Of a DNA stretch of 64,000 bases, positions 9,228-18,531 are shown piece after piece (position 1 is the first letter of the stretch; each line of letters starts with the position of its first letter). The translations under genes were made by a program, and so were the position numbers. This DNA comes from an uncultured Clostridium sp. (lineage in GTDB: Bacteria > Bacillota > Clostridia > TANB77 > CAG-508). The stretch spans positions 30,984 to 94,983 of the forward strand of contig CAKNPW010000003.1 in the NCBI GenBank assembly GCA_930990555.1, in the 5' to 3' direction. Under the pieces are notes generated by a model. It was not told where the DNA came from. It ran no database searches and was given only the letters and a program-made list of their open reading frames with translations.

Positions 9228-9260
9228 AAAAAAGCAACTATTTTTATTTTCAATAGTTGC
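9228..9260 (-). terminator. Rho-independent terminator of the adhesin gene
   Basis: The stem GCAACTATT (9234-9242) pairs with AATAGTTGC (9252-9260), followed by six T residues on the minus strand. The core stem is the same as in the terminator at 1884-1914. Confidence 0.85.
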
Positions 9261-9282
9261 CTTTTATTAATAATTATTTATT

Positions 9283-12200
9283 TTAGAATCCTGTTTTTGG
9301 TAATACTTCCATTGTTGTTACAGGTTTATCAATTTTTAATTCTGCTATATCTAAAGTTGTTGTGGAATCAGCTTTAACTTCAAATGTAATATCTTTAGAT
9401 AATTTATATCCTTCTGGAGCTTTTGTTTCTTTCAATAAGTAAATTCCTGTTCTTAATCCAGTTATATTTATCTTTCCGTTCTCATCTGTTGTATATTTAC
9501 CAATTAGCTTATTTTCCGTTAGGTTTGTTAGTTCAAATTCTGCTCCTTGTAATGCTTTTTCTTCTTCTGAATCGTGCTTATATATGTCTACGTTACCTTT
9601 TTCATGTTCATTAGTAATATTTACCGTCTTAACTTCTTTATCCTCTGTAAATTGAACCTCGTAAGTTTTATTGCTTAAATAGTAATTATCAGCTGTTTCT
9701 ATCTCTTTTATAGTATAGACATTATCTATTGGAAGTTTTTTACTTGTTGCTATTCCCTCTTTATCTGTGATTACTGTATCAACTAAGTTTTGGTCTTTAT
9801 CATATATTTCAAACTTAACTCCTTCAAGTTTAATATTTTTGTCATCTAAATCTGTTTTATTGATTACAATAGTTCCTTTTTGTTTTTCATCTTCCACATT
9901 TAAAATAGTAGTTTCATTGTTCTTTACTTCAAAATCAATACTATCAGATTTATTATAAAATTCTGGAGCTTCAATTTCCCTTAATTGATATTTACCAGTC
10001 CTTAAGTTTTCTATATTAATTTCACCATTTTCATTTGTTGTAACTGTATTTACAACCTTATCAAATTCATAAGAATAAATATCAAATTTTGCATTTGGTA
10101 AAACTAATTCTGGACTATCTTTATCTACTTTTGTAATTTTAACATTACCTTTCTCGTGTTCGTTTCCAATTCCTAATGTTTGTATTTCTTTATCTTCATT
10201 AAATTTGACTTCTTGTGTTTCATTATTTAATATATAATTTTCTTTAGTTTCAACTTCTTTTACTGTATAAATATTGTCTATTGGAAGTTCTTTACTAATT
10301 GCTGTTCCGTCTTTATCTGTTACTACTGTATCAACTAAGTTTTGGTCTTTATCATATATTTCAAACTTAACTCCTTCAAGCATTATTTCTGGAATTTCTT
10401 CTGTATCTGCATTTCTGTTCATGTGTAATGGATAGTCTTGGTCAAATTTATAAATTTGTATTTGACCTTTTTTCTTTTCATTTTCTACTGTTAATTTTAG
10501 TGTTTGATTCCATGCTAGAACAAAAGGTGTTTCTTCATTATTTAATCTATAATTATCTAGTGTTTTTACTTCTTTTAAGATATACCTATCATAAGCTGGA
10601 AGTCTATGGCTTATTGCAATTCCGTTCTCATCTGTTGTCATTGTATCAATTTTAGTTCCATCTTCTTTGTAAATTTCAAATGTAACTCCTTCAAGTTTTG
10701 TATCTGGATTATCTAAATCCACTTTTGTAACTTGTAACTGTCCTTTTTTTCTTTCATTTTCAAAGGTTAAATCTTTTATTTGATCTTCTTCTAATTCTAT
10801 AGTTTTAGGTGTTTCATTTAATTCGTATAAAATTCCAGTTTCGATTTCTTTTACTGAATAAGGGTTATACATTAATGGGAGTTTTGAACTAGTAGCTTCA
10901 CCGTTTTCATCTGTTGTTAATGTATCTACTAATTTTCCATTTTTATCATAAACATTAAATTTAACACCTTGTAATTTAATTTTGTTGTTATCCAAATCAA
11001 CCTTAATAACTTTTACTTGTCCTTTTTTCTTTTCGTTTTCTACTACTACATCAGTAGTTTCTTTATCTTTTACTTCAAAATCAACTGGCTCTGCTAATTT
11101 ATAAAATTCATTTGTTTTTGTTTCTCTTAATTGATATTTGCCTGTCCTTAAATTTTCTATGCTGATTTCACCATTTACATCTGTTGTAGCATGACCTATA
11201 ACAGTATCAAATTCATAAGAATAAACATCAAATTCTACTGCACCTAATTTTGTATCATGGTCATCTTTATCTACTTTTGTAATTTTAGCATTTCCTTTTT
11301 TATGCTCATTTGTTATATTTAATATTTGTTGATCTCCATCAACATTATTAAATGTAACTTCATAAGTTTCAGTATTTAAATAATAATTATCTAATGTTTC
11401 AACTTCCTTTACTGTATAAGTTGTATCAACAGGTAATCTCATACTTATAGCTTTGCCATTTTCATCTGTTGTTATTGTTTGTACTTTATTTCCACTATCA
11501 TCATATATTTCAAACTTAACTCCTTCAAGCATTATTTTGTCTGGAAGATTACTAGTATCTTCTACATAAGAAGTAGGTGTTGAAGTAAAATCTTGATCAT
11601 ACTTATATATTACTATTTGTCCTTTTTTCTTTTCATTTTCTATAGTATATTCTGATACAGGTTTTTCTTGCTCCCAAAAAACTTCTACATCTGTATCTGG
11701 TGCTAAAGTATACCACTTGTTTGTTTCTTTTTCTTTTAATGTATAAGTACCTGTTCTTATATTAGGTATTGTTATTTCACCATTTTCATCAGTTCTAACG
11801 GTATCTATAACTTTATCAAATTCTTGTGAGTATACATCAAATAAAACATGTCCCATTTGAATTTTATGGTTATCTTTATCAATTTTATTTATTTTTAAAG
11901 TACCCTTTTTATGTTCATTTGTTAAATTCATTGTTGCATTTTGGTTATAAATTAGGCTTTGTTGTTGTTCTTGATTGTTTGGAACATAATTATCATTAGT
12001 TCTTGTTTCTTTTACTGTATAATTACCTGCATATAAATCTGAAAATGTTACTTTTCCATTATCATCTGTAGTTTTAGTTTGTAAAACTTGACCATCTTTT
12101 AACAATTGAAATTCTGTATCTGTAATTCCTCCACCAGTTTCAGAATCTGTTTTGTTTATTGTAATAGATGAAACATTTCCTTTAAATTGCTCAGTTGCAT

Positions 12201-13110
12201 TTGAATTAGCAATTTCATAAGGATCTCCAGTTAAAGCATAATTTTGCCACTCTTCATTTGGTGTTGCACCAAATAGTATTGGGGTAGTTTTACATCTTGC
12301 ATTTTGTACTACTACTATTCCATTTACATCTGTTGTAATTGATAATTCTGGTATAGAAATTTTTATAGTTTGTGTACCATTAAAACTATATTGTTCGCCA
12401 TTATTCAAATTAAATACTTTTGTTCCTGCTGGGAAATTTGCTATAGCTACATCAAAACTTGCAAGCTCTACTGGTGAACTAACATTATAATTTTGTGAAT
12501 AATAATTTATTCCTCCAATATTATCTTTGTATAAATCACCTGTTTTATTAATATCAACTCTTGCTTCTTGATAAGTTTGACTACCATTTTTTCCTATATT
12601 TACTAGGTTTATTATAGCTTGCTTAATTGCTTCTCCTTCAGAATCTGCACCTTTATAGTAAGAATATGGGTCTGTTCCATATAATATACAATATACTGCT
12701 TGCTTTGTTGCAACAAAGGCGTCTTGTTCGTTCCAAACTCCCATATCTTGTGGAGTTTTATAAGGATAACTATTAGTAATTACTCTCCATATTTGTTGGT
12801 CATTAACTGCACCAGTAACATTTACAGTATATGCAGGAACTGTACCGACTCCGTGTCTATCTTTATTTAAACAAAAAGCAGGATATTCAACTCCATCTTT
12901 TGAATAAACAACAAAATCTGTAACTATATAATACCAAGCATTTTTATTACTATTCCAGTATTGTAAATGTCTTCCACAATCGCCTTTATCGTATATATAT
13001 GCAGAATCTACTGAAAAACTTGCATTGGAAAATGAAGGCAATACTATTTGAAATAGCATAAAAAATATTATTAATAATACAGTAGTATTTTTAAATAGTT
13101 TTTTACTCAT
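9283..13110 (-). CDS. Thioester/SpaA-repeat surface adhesin ending in LPKTGF
   Basis: A large cell-surface protein, probably stabilising mating pairs. The 1275-residue product has a signal peptide (about 1-31). A thioester domain follows, with Cys80 in PAFC and Gln137 in ATKQAVY as the expected cross-link pair. Then come about ten SpaA/Cna-B repeats, each beginning like KITKVDKD and ending like NEKKKGQ, with Lys and Glu residues typical of isopeptide-forming domains. The C-terminus is MEVLPKTGF-stop: the sortase motif is there but the hydrophobic span and basic tail that normally follow are absent. It is co-transcribed with the VirB4 N-terminal gene. A sortase is encoded at 26552-27175. Confidence 0.92.
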   Translation of the reverse strand: MSKKLFKNTTVLLIIFFMLFQIVLPSFSNASFSVDSAYIYDKGDCGRHLQYWNSNKNAWYYIVTDFVVYSKDGVEYPAFCLNKDRHGVGTVPAYTVNVTGAVNDQQIWRVITNSYPYKTPQDMGVWNEQDAFVATKQAVYCILYGTDPYSYYKGADSEGEAIKQAIINLVNIGKNGSQTYQEARVDINKTGDLYKDNIGGINYYSQNYNVSSPVELASFDVAIANFPAGTKVFNLNNGEQYSFNGTQTIKISIPELSITTDVNGIVVVQNARCKTTPILFGATPNEEWQNYALTGDPYEIANSNATEQFKGNVSSITINKTDSETGGGITDTEFQLLKDGQVLQTKTTDDNGKVTFSDLYAGNYTVKETRTNDNYVPNNQEQQQSLIYNQNATMNLTNEHKKGTLKINKIDKDNHKIQMGHVLFDVYSQEFDKVIDTVRTDENGEITIPNIRTGTYTLKEKETNKWYTLAPDTDVEVFWEQEKPVSEYTIENEKKKGQIVIYKYDQDFTSTPTSYVEDTSNLPDKIMLEGVKFEIYDDSGNKVQTITTDENGKAISMRLPVDTTYTVKEVETLDNYYLNTETYEVTFNNVDGDQQILNITNEHKKGNAKITKVDKDDHDTKLGAVEFDVYSYEFDTVIGHATTDVNGEISIENLRTGKYQLRETKTNEFYKLAEPVDFEVKDKETTDVVVENEKKKGQVKVIKVDLDNNKIKLQGVKFNVYDKNGKLVDTLTTDENGEATSSKLPLMYNPYSVKEIETGILYELNETPKTIELEEDQIKDLTFENERKKGQLQVTKVDLDNPDTKLEGVTFEIYKEDGTKIDTMTTDENGIAISHRLPAYDRYILKEVKTLDNYRLNNEETPFVLAWNQTLKLTVENEKKKGQIQIYKFDQDYPLHMNRNADTEEIPEIMLEGVKFEIYDKDQNLVDTVVTDKDGTAISKELPIDNIYTVKEVETKENYILNNETQEVKFNEDKEIQTLGIGNEHEKGNVKITKVDKDSPELVLPNAKFDIYSYEFDKVVNTVTTNENGEINIENLRTGKYQLREIEAPEFYNKSDSIDFEVKNNETTILNVEDEKQKGTIVINKTDLDDKNIKLEGVKFEIYDKDQNLVDTVITDKEGIATSKKLPIDNVYTIKEIETADNYYLSNKTYEVQFTEDKEVKTVNITNEHEKGNVDIYKHDSEEEKALQGAEFELTNLTENKLIGKYTTDENGKINITGLRTGIYLLKETKAPEGYKLSKDITFEVKADSTTTLDIAELKIDKPVTTMEVLPKTGF

Positions 13111-13126
13111 TTTTTTGTTCCTCCTT

Positions 13127-13750
13127 TTATTTTACTTGAACTATATTATCCATATAGTTTTGATCTTCTAAATATGCTGTAACTGGATTAGTAAAGCCAT
13201 TTATAACTTGTATTATTTGCTTATCATTTAGTATTTCTGTTTTATATGTTGCATTTGATAAGTTTCTTTTCATTTCATTTAGTCTTTTATCGATTTCTAC
13301 TGCTGAATGATCATCTAGTTTTGCTTCCCAAATTATTAAATAAATTTCTGATTCTTGTGCTTTTCCTGTTGCCGATAACATGCCAAATGATTTCATTCTT
13401 TGATTTAAAAGATAAAACTTGGTAGAATTTGCTTCATTATCCATAAGCATTGCCTGATAATCTTGGTTTCTTTGTAAATCTACAGGTCGATTTGCAAAAT
13501 ACAACTTAAATGGCTTTAGTTCTGTAGCCATATTTGATGTTAGAACTCTTGCATGTGCTTTTCTTTCATCTTGGCTCATGAGGTTACAATTTTTAGGATA
13601 TATTCTTAATATTCCTAAAATTTTATTATCTATTGTATAAATCTTTCCATCTTGCACAGTTCTAATATTTAAAAAAGTATTTGCTGATATTTCTTCTTTT
13701 TGCTCTGATTTATTTTTATTAGAATGACCAAATAACTTGAAATTCCCCAT
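13127..13750 (-). CDS. VirB4 N-terminal-domain protein
   Basis: The 207-residue product resembles the N-terminal, non-ATPase part of VirB4/TrsE-type proteins. A short charged leader is followed by an alpha/beta region with FLNIRTVQDG, ILRIYPKNC, LFANRP-like and SEIYLIIWEA segments. No Walker motif is present. The ATPase part is encoded 6 kb away at 5226-7073. The gene has its own conserved promoter (13786-13874) and a GGAGG ribosome site, and precedes the adhesin gene by 16 bases. The assignment rests on recalled family patterns and on the absence of this domain from the 615-residue ATPase. Confidence 0.65.
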   Translation of the reverse strand: MGNFKLFGHSNKNKSEQKEEISANTFLNIRTVQDGKIYTIDNKILGILRIYPKNCNLMSQDERKAHARVLTSNMATELKPFKLYFANRPVDLQRNQDYQAMLMDNEANSTKFYLLNQRMKSFGMLSATGKAQESEIYLIIWEAKLDDHSAVEIDKRLNEMKRNLSNATYKTEILNDKQIIQVINGFTNPVTAYLEDQNYMDNIVQVK

Positions 13751-13785
13751 TTTTCTCCTCCTATCTCAATAAAATTTATATTGAT

Positions 13786-13874
13786 ATTATAGAAGTAAAA
13801 AAACGTATTTTTTGATAAAAATATTGCAAAAATATTGCATTTGTTATTAAATTTTATACTTTTAAATATTTAAA
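13786..13874 (-). promoter_or_regulatory. Conserved element promoter P2 (VirB4-N and adhesin)
   Basis: The -10 TATAAT is at 13786-13791. ATTGC direct repeats are at 13823-13827 and 13834-13838. The palindrome TTTAAATATTTAAA is at 13861-13874. Spacing between -10 and repeats is identical to promoter P1. Confidence 0.7.
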
Positions 13875-13890
13875 CAAAATTTTAAAGACA

Positions 13891-13917
13891 AAAAAATAAA
13901 GCCTCTAAGGACTTTAA
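13891..13917 (-). terminator. Probable weak terminator
   Basis: On the minus strand AAAGTCCTTAGAGGCTTT can form a six-pair stem (one G-U), followed by ATTTTTTT. It lies about 100 bases after the 14018-14371 stop. Confidence 0.45.
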
Positions 13918-14017
13918 TTTTCTAAGAAGTGTTACTTCTATATAAAAATACATGTAATAAAATAACTAATGAAATATAATATTAATAAATACCATACTTT
14001 ATTTATTTAGTCAAGAA

Positions 14018-14371
14018 TTATTTTGAAATATTTTGTAGGTAAATTTTATTGTCTTTATAAGATTCCCTATAATATTTACTTGAATCAAAAGATTTAGGTA
14101 CAAAAATTTTTCTTGTCTTAGCTGTAATTAGTTTTTTTACAATAAAACTATCAAAATCTTCACTATCTAATAATTTATAGTAATATTTTGCTATATTATC
14201 TTTATGTAGTTTTCTGCATGTATTATAAATTGAGGTAGAAAATCCGTATGTTCCCTCATAATTCGTTAATTCTTTAAAATCTTTTGGAGAAAGTTTAAAA
14301 AGTAATTGTATTTCTTTTGAAAGTTTTTTATAAAAGGATTTATTTAGTTGATATATATATTTATTTTCCAT
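14018..14371 (-). CDS. Hypothetical protein
   Basis: A 117-residue basic, Lys/Tyr-rich soluble protein with no recognised domain, alone between two terminators. The ribosome site (GGGGAG) is reasonable. The gene sits between the VirB4-N/adhesin unit and the PrgI gene, so a transfer or regulatory role is possible but unsupported. Confidence 0.6.
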   Translation of the reverse strand: MENKYIYQLNKSFYKKLSKEIQLLFKLSPKDFKELTNYEGTYGFSTSIYNTCRKLHKDNIAKYYYKLLDSEDFDSFIVKKLITAKTRKIFVPKSFDSSKYYRESYKDNKIYLQNISK

Positions 14372-14544
14372 CTGTTACACTCCCCTATTTTTATAGCACC
14401 AGATACAATATACAACAAATTTAAAAAATAATCAATTAAAGATTTTATTAAATCCTATTTAAAACACTTTAAATATTTAAAACAATTAATTTTAAAATAC
14501 TTATTCTTCAATAATTACAAGCTTTAAAATGTTTTAAATATTTT

Positions 14545-14577
14545 AAAAAAGTCTTACTTCTAAAGCAAGACTTTTTA
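14545..14577. terminator. Bidirectional-looking Rho-independent terminator
   Basis: AAAAAGTCTT (14546-14555) pairs perfectly with AAGACTTTTT (14567-14576). On the minus strand it follows the PrgI gene by about 20 bases and ends the long operon that starts near 20551. Confidence 0.8.
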
Positions 14578-14597
14578 TATATTTTGTTTATGATATT

Positions 14598-14918
14598 TTA
14601 AAAATCTTTTGTACGAACATATTTAAATACTTTTTGACTTTTTATAAATATAATTACATTTTTTATTGTTTGTGCAATACTTCCTCCATTTTTATCTTTT
14701 ATAACACTTGCAAAAGTTCCACCAGAGCAAATAGCAAAAATAAGTAAAGCAACTACATAATTATTACAAATTTTATAAATTAGCATTGCTAATAATAATC
14801 CAATACCTGCCCCTATTGCTGTATAAATTATTTCTGGTATTCCTATGCCATCAAAAATTTCCATTCGTGTTTTTACATTACCAGGTATTTGCACTTTATA
14901 ATTCATATTTTCTTCCAT
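14598..14918 (-). CDS. PrgI/VirB3-like membrane protein
   Basis: The 106-residue product matches PrgI-family proteins of Gram-positive transfer systems, the equivalents of VirB3. A short N-terminus with VQIPGNVKTR is followed by two adjacent membrane helices (about 28-50 and 51-70) and a C-terminal KYVRTKDF tail. PrgI proteins work with VirB4 in the inner channel. It is the last gene before the terminator at 14545-14577 and lies 24 bases after the VirB2-like gene. Confidence 0.8.
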   Translation of the reverse strand: MEENMNYKVQIPGNVKTRMEIFDGIGIPEIIYTAIGAGIGLLLAMLIYKICNNYVVALLIFAICSGGTFASVIKDKNGGSIAQTIKNVIIFIKSQKVFKYVRTKDF

Positions 14919-14942
14919 ATATATTACCTACCTCTTATATTA

Positions 14943-15680
14943 TTATTTATTTGGATCTGTATCGTTATAAGCACCCTTAGAAGTAGATGGCGTTTCTAAA
15001 ATATTTCCGTTTTTATCAGTAATAACTGTAAAAGCCAAATCTGTTAATTGATTATAATCATAGCCAGCTAGAATATTTTCCCAAGATTCTTTAGAACCAT
15101 CTATCTCATCTGCTTGCGATACTGGAAAGATAAAATATTTCGACTTACCATCTAAATCTCCTAAATCATCACTAGATTTATAAACATAATATAATTTCTG
15201 GCTTGACCAGCCTTTTGTAGCTCCCTGTGAATCATTAAAATCTCTATAAATATCAACTTTCATTTTTATTTTATGGAAAAAAGTTCCTTCTTTTATTTCA
15301 TGATCCACATCAGTTCTTACCAGCTTTTGACCATTGTAGTTAATAATTTGTCGATTCTGTAAATCTTTTGATGTATCTCTTATATTAGAATCTGCTTTTC
15401 CTATTGCTATTGCATGTTCTCCAAAATCTCCTATATTTGCTTCACTTGTTCCTATATAAGAATTTACTATAAGTCTAGTTACTGTAGTAACTGAAAAAAT
15501 TAGTATAAATGCAACAATCCCATTTTTAATTCTTCTTAAATAAAGTTTTGCGTCAGATTCATCTCCAGTAATTATTTTGATTATTGCTAGTACTATCATT
15601 CCAACACAAGCAATTCCTGCAATCCACCCCATCACATTTACTATATTATAAATAATTGTTGTACTAGAATCACCAAACAT
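14943..15680 (-). CDS. VirB2-like two-helix protein with extended C-terminal domain
   Basis: Residues 1-75 hold two membrane helices separated by the loop TGDESDAKLYLRRIKNG, the same layout as the TrbC/VirB2-like protein at 20183-20551 (TGEEQDAMRYKKSI). A further 160 residues, probably outside the cell, include aromatic-rich segments (KLYYVYKSSDDL, SKYFIFPVSQ) but no domain I recognise. No cleaved signal peptide is evident. It is probably a channel component rather than a simple pilin. Confidence 0.65.
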   Translation of the reverse strand: MFGDSSTTIIYNIVNVMGWIAGIACVGMIVLAIIKIITGDESDAKLYLRRIKNGIVAFILIFSVTTVTRLIVNSYIGTSEANIGDFGEHAIAIGKADSNIRDTSKDLQNRQIINYNGQKLVRTDVDHEIKEGTFFHKIKMKVDIYRDFNDSQGATKGWSSQKLYYVYKSSDDLGDLDGKSKYFIFPVSQADEIDGSKESWENILAGYDYNQLTDLAFTVITDKNGNILETPSTSKGAYNDTDPNK

Positions 15681-15699
15681 TTACTTGTTTTCACCTACC

Positions 15700-15969
15700 T
15701 TATATTGATTCTTCCTCATTTTCTTCTTGTTCATTATTTATATTTTTTTCTTTTTTGTATTCCTTAATAAATTCATTTGCCCTTTTTAAAAAGTCATCTG
15801 TTTCTTTTAAGTCTATTGCTCTTTCTTTTTCTTCTTCATCTTCAATTTCTTCTATATCTTCCTCTGACAAAACATATTCATCAAAATTTTCACAATAATA
15901 TCCTAAATATGTATCTGCTATATTTAATAATTTAGTCATAATATTTACTATCATTTCTTCTTCACTCAT
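15700..15969 (-). CDS. Small acidic protein with acidic tail
   Basis: An 89-residue, strongly acidic helical protein ending in EENEEESI. Its ATG overlaps the upstream stop as ATGA, and its ribosome site is formed by the acidic tail codons of the preceding gene. It belongs to a run of four consecutive tail-bearing genes (15700-18511) between the VirB6-like and VirB2-like genes. Function unknown. Confidence 0.7.
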   Translation of the reverse strand: MSEEEMIVNIMTKLLNIADTYLGYYCENFDEYVLSEEDIEEIEDEEEKERAIDLKETDDFLKRANEFIKEYKKEKNINNEQEENEEESI

Positions 15970-17033
15970 AATTCATCTTCCTCGCTTTCCTCTTGTTCAT
16001 TTACCATATTAATTATTTTGTTTTTAAATTCATCTATATAAGTATTTTTCATAAAAGATCTGAAACTTTGATAATCGCCAATATCTTCTCTATTATCTAA
16101 ATAAATACCAAAATCTTTTCCATCATCTAAAATTATTGTAAAATCAACTTTGTCATAAGTATGAAATTCTTCCCCATATTTTTTAGAATCTGCTTCATTT
16201 CTATGTTTTACTTCTAAAATTGCTAAATTACTTTTACTTTCCATCTCTTTAAAATTTAGAACATCATCTTTTTTTAGTTCTCTACTTTCAGAATAATTGA
16301 TTAGGAATTTTACTGAATCTTTTTTGTTTTCTATTTTATCAATGTTTTCTACAATTTTTTTGTACTTGTAAATTTCTCTATATAACTCAAAAGTAGATGT
16401 TTTTTCATTTGGAAGAGCTTTTAAATATTTATCCAAATATTTAGATGGTATTTTATCTAATATTTCTTCTTTATAGTTAGTTGTTACTCTTAATCTTTGT
16501 CCTTGTTCCCATCTATTTGAAATTCTTTTATATAAAGATTCATCTGTTTTTTCTGAAATATTATATTTATTAAGTAAATTTATCATTGTAGATGAAGAAT
16601 TAATATAAGCAACTCCAACACCTTCATTTGCTTCATTAAATGCAATATCTCCTAACACTTTATATTTCATATAATCTGTAAATTCATCTTGATTACTTAA
16701 AACTGGTTTATCAAAATTAGTTTCAAAATCTTTAACATATTTATCAACAAAACTTAAAAACTCGACATTTGTATTAAACTCTATCTTTCCCATTGCGTAA
16801 TCTTCAAGATCAATTCCTTTGCTATCAAGCCATAATAAATATCTATCATTATCTGCATATCTTATAGGTTTTATTACTTTATCTTGCTCTCTGTCATAAA
16901 TTTCTAAAATATCTCTTTTACTTTCTGGTAGTCTTGCCATATAAAGATAAGCTGTTTGAAAATCTAAAGAAGAATTGCCATATTTATTAGCAATAGGAAT
17001 ATATTCTTTTGTTTTTTTATTTCTAATTATCAC
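15966..17033 (-). CDS. Hypothetical accessory protein with acidic tail
   Basis: The 355-residue soluble protein has no recognised domain. The N-terminus (IIRNKKTKEYIPIA) and a central KYLKALPNEK segment look like folded alpha/beta domains. It ends in EESEEDEL, identical in its last eight residues to the tail of the upstream gene product although the rest is unrelated. The GTG start at 17033 overlaps the upstream TGA (GTGA). The tail codons of that gene supply its GAGGAAG ribosome site. Confidence 0.75.
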   Translation of the reverse strand: MIIRNKKTKEYIPIANKYGNSSLDFQTAYLYMARLPESKRDILEIYDREQDKVIKPIRYADNDRYLLWLDSKGIDLEDYAMGKIEFNTNVEFLSFVDKYVKDFETNFDKPVLSNQDEFTDYMKYKVLGDIAFNEANEGVGVAYINSSSTMINLLNKYNISEKTDESLYKRISNRWEQGQRLRVTTNYKEEILDKIPSKYLDKYLKALPNEKTSTFELYREIYKYKKIVENIDKIENKKDSVKFLINYSESRELKKDDVLNFKEMESKSNLAILEVKHRNEADSKKYGEEFHTYDKVDFTIILDDGKDFGIYLDNREDIGDYQSFRSFMKNTYIDEFKNKIINMVNEQEESEEDEL

Positions 17034-17827
17034 AATTCATCTTCCTCACTTTCTTCGTTTTTTTCTATACTTTTTTGTAATGTAAACATACTATCATTAT
17101 TAAAATAAACAGTTTCTTCGTATTCTCCAGTATCTATTAAATTTTGTTTCCATTGCTCAAATGGTATTTTTTTCTTTAAGTCATCTAAATCTTCATTTAG
17201 CTCTGAATCTATTTTTAAATCTTCTTCCCAAGTCTTTCGTAGCTCTTCATTTGTAAAGATTAAATTAGAGGGAGTATAAATAAGTCCTTTTTCGACATCA
17301 ATTATATTAAATATTTCATCATTTATTTTATCTTTATCTTCTTGCTTCATTATTGCATTTTGATTAACAATATGAATCATTTGAGCTTTCATGCTTTCTA
17401 AACTTCCTACATCTTCAAAATGACATGTACTATAACCTGATTCAAACATTATATTTGCTAATTTTTTAGAATATATATTCCCTACATCTTCTAAAGTAAT
17501 GTTAATATCACTTTTATCACTATATTTTTTTATCCAATTTCTCGTTTCAGCTAAATCATCTTTATAGATATTTACATATCTTTTAAAGTCAGAATTTTCT
17601 TCTTGTTCAATTAAATTAAATAAGATTATGTTTTTGATTTCTGGTGTAATATCTTTATTTTCTTCTGTAATTTCCCATTTATAAGATGTAATTTGCATAT
17701 CGTAATTATGTTTTTCAGCTGTAATTATACAGGGCTTATTATTTATATTTATTTTTAAATTATAAACAGTTATATCATTGTAGCCACCAACTAAAGTTTT
17801 TTCTAACAACTTTACAATATCCTTCAT
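17030..17827 (-). CDS. Hypothetical accessory protein with acidic tail
   Basis: A 265-residue soluble protein with no recognised domain or catalytic motif. It has a beta-rich N-terminus (about 15-55) and mostly helical remainder, ending in EESEEDEL. The ribosome site is AAGGAGAAG. It is translationally coupled to the next gene by a four-base overlap. It is separated from the upstream tail-bearing gene by 63 bases carrying copy A of the dispersed short repeat. Confidence 0.75.
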   Translation of the reverse strand: MKDIVKLLEKTLVGGYNDITVYNLKININNKPCIITAEKHNYDMQITSYKWEITEENKDITPEIKNIILFNLIEQEENSDFKRYVNIYKDDLAETRNWIKKYSDKSDINITLEDVGNIYSKKLANIMFESGYSTCHFEDVGSLESMKAQMIHIVNQNAIMKQEDKDKINDEIFNIIDVEKGLIYTPSNLIFTNEELRKTWEEDLKIDSELNEDLDDLKKKIPFEQWKQNLIDTGEYEETVYFNNDSMFTLQKSIEKNEESEEDEL

Positions 17828-17854
17828 ATTATCTTCTCCTTAATAAATTTCGTT

Positions 17855-17878
17855 TGAAAATCGAATCTAAGCTATTTT
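17855..17878 (+). repeat. Dispersed short repeat, copy A
   Basis: It reads TGAAAATCGAATCTAAGC then TATTTT. Compare 1847 (minus), 32597 and 43812. It lies in the 63-base gap between two tail-bearing genes. Confidence 0.4.
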
Positions 17879-17890
17879 AAATAGTAAATT

Positions 17891-18511
17891 TTATAGCTCA
17901 TCTTCTTCTGTTTCTTCATTGTCATTATTTGTACTTAAATTTTTTTCATTATTTTTAAGAAAAGTTTCATTGAAGTTTGGAAGATGTTTTATGTTGTTAT
18001 ATGCAATTTGCATATTTGTATTTTCGATTTCTTCTTCTTCTTTTGGGTTTAAATTTTCTCTATAAAACTTAATATTATTTTGTAAATTTTTAATATATTT
18101 TTTACAACTCTTAATTACATTTTCTTTTTTAGTAGTATCTTTTAAATTAATCATTAAGCTATTCATAACATTATACATACACTTTTTATCATAAATGCAA
18201 GATATGACATTCAAGCCATAATATTGCTGGTGTTTGACTATTTCATTTAATACATTTGGAACACTCATACCTCTTGCGTTCATTTGGTCAAATTCTGGGT
18301 GAACATAATCATACCAAAATTTTTCAAATAATCCATTTTGAACAGCCCATGTTCGTTCTTCTTTTACATTAAAGTCGTGTTTTGACTTTAATATATGAAA
18401 TAAATCAACTTGCTTTTTTAATGTTACTATTTTTCCATTTTTGTCTATTACATTTAATTCAAATTTTTTATTATTGTCAAAAAATTTCTTATCTAATACA
18501 ATAGCTGACAT
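17891..18511 (-). CDS. Hypothetical accessory protein with acidic tail
   Basis: A 206-residue soluble protein ending in EETEEDEL. Residues 40-110 (ERTWAVQNGLFEKFWYDYVHPEFDQ) look like a folded helical domain, and the rest is Lys/Asn-rich. No family recognised. Unlike its neighbours its stop is not overlapped by another start: the next gene begins 64 bases on. The tail here therefore cannot be explained as a ribosome site alone. Confidence 0.75.
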   Translation of the reverse strand: MSAIVLDKKFFDNNKKFELNVIDKNGKIVTLKKQVDLFHILKSKHDFNVKEERTWAVQNGLFEKFWYDYVHPEFDQMNARGMSVPNVLNEIVKHQQYYGLNVISCIYDKKCMYNVMNSLMINLKDTTKKENVIKSCKKYIKNLQNNIKFYRENLNPKEEEEIENTNMQIAYNNIKHLPNFNETFLKNNEKNLSTNNDNEETEEDEL

Positions 18512-18531
18512 TTTTGCCTCCTAAATTTATA

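Noticed and set aside
9228..9300. Frameshift hiding the adhesin's membrane anchor
   Set aside because: Downstream of LPKTGF-stop no frame encodes a hydrophobic span before the terminator, so a simple frameshift cannot restore an anchor.
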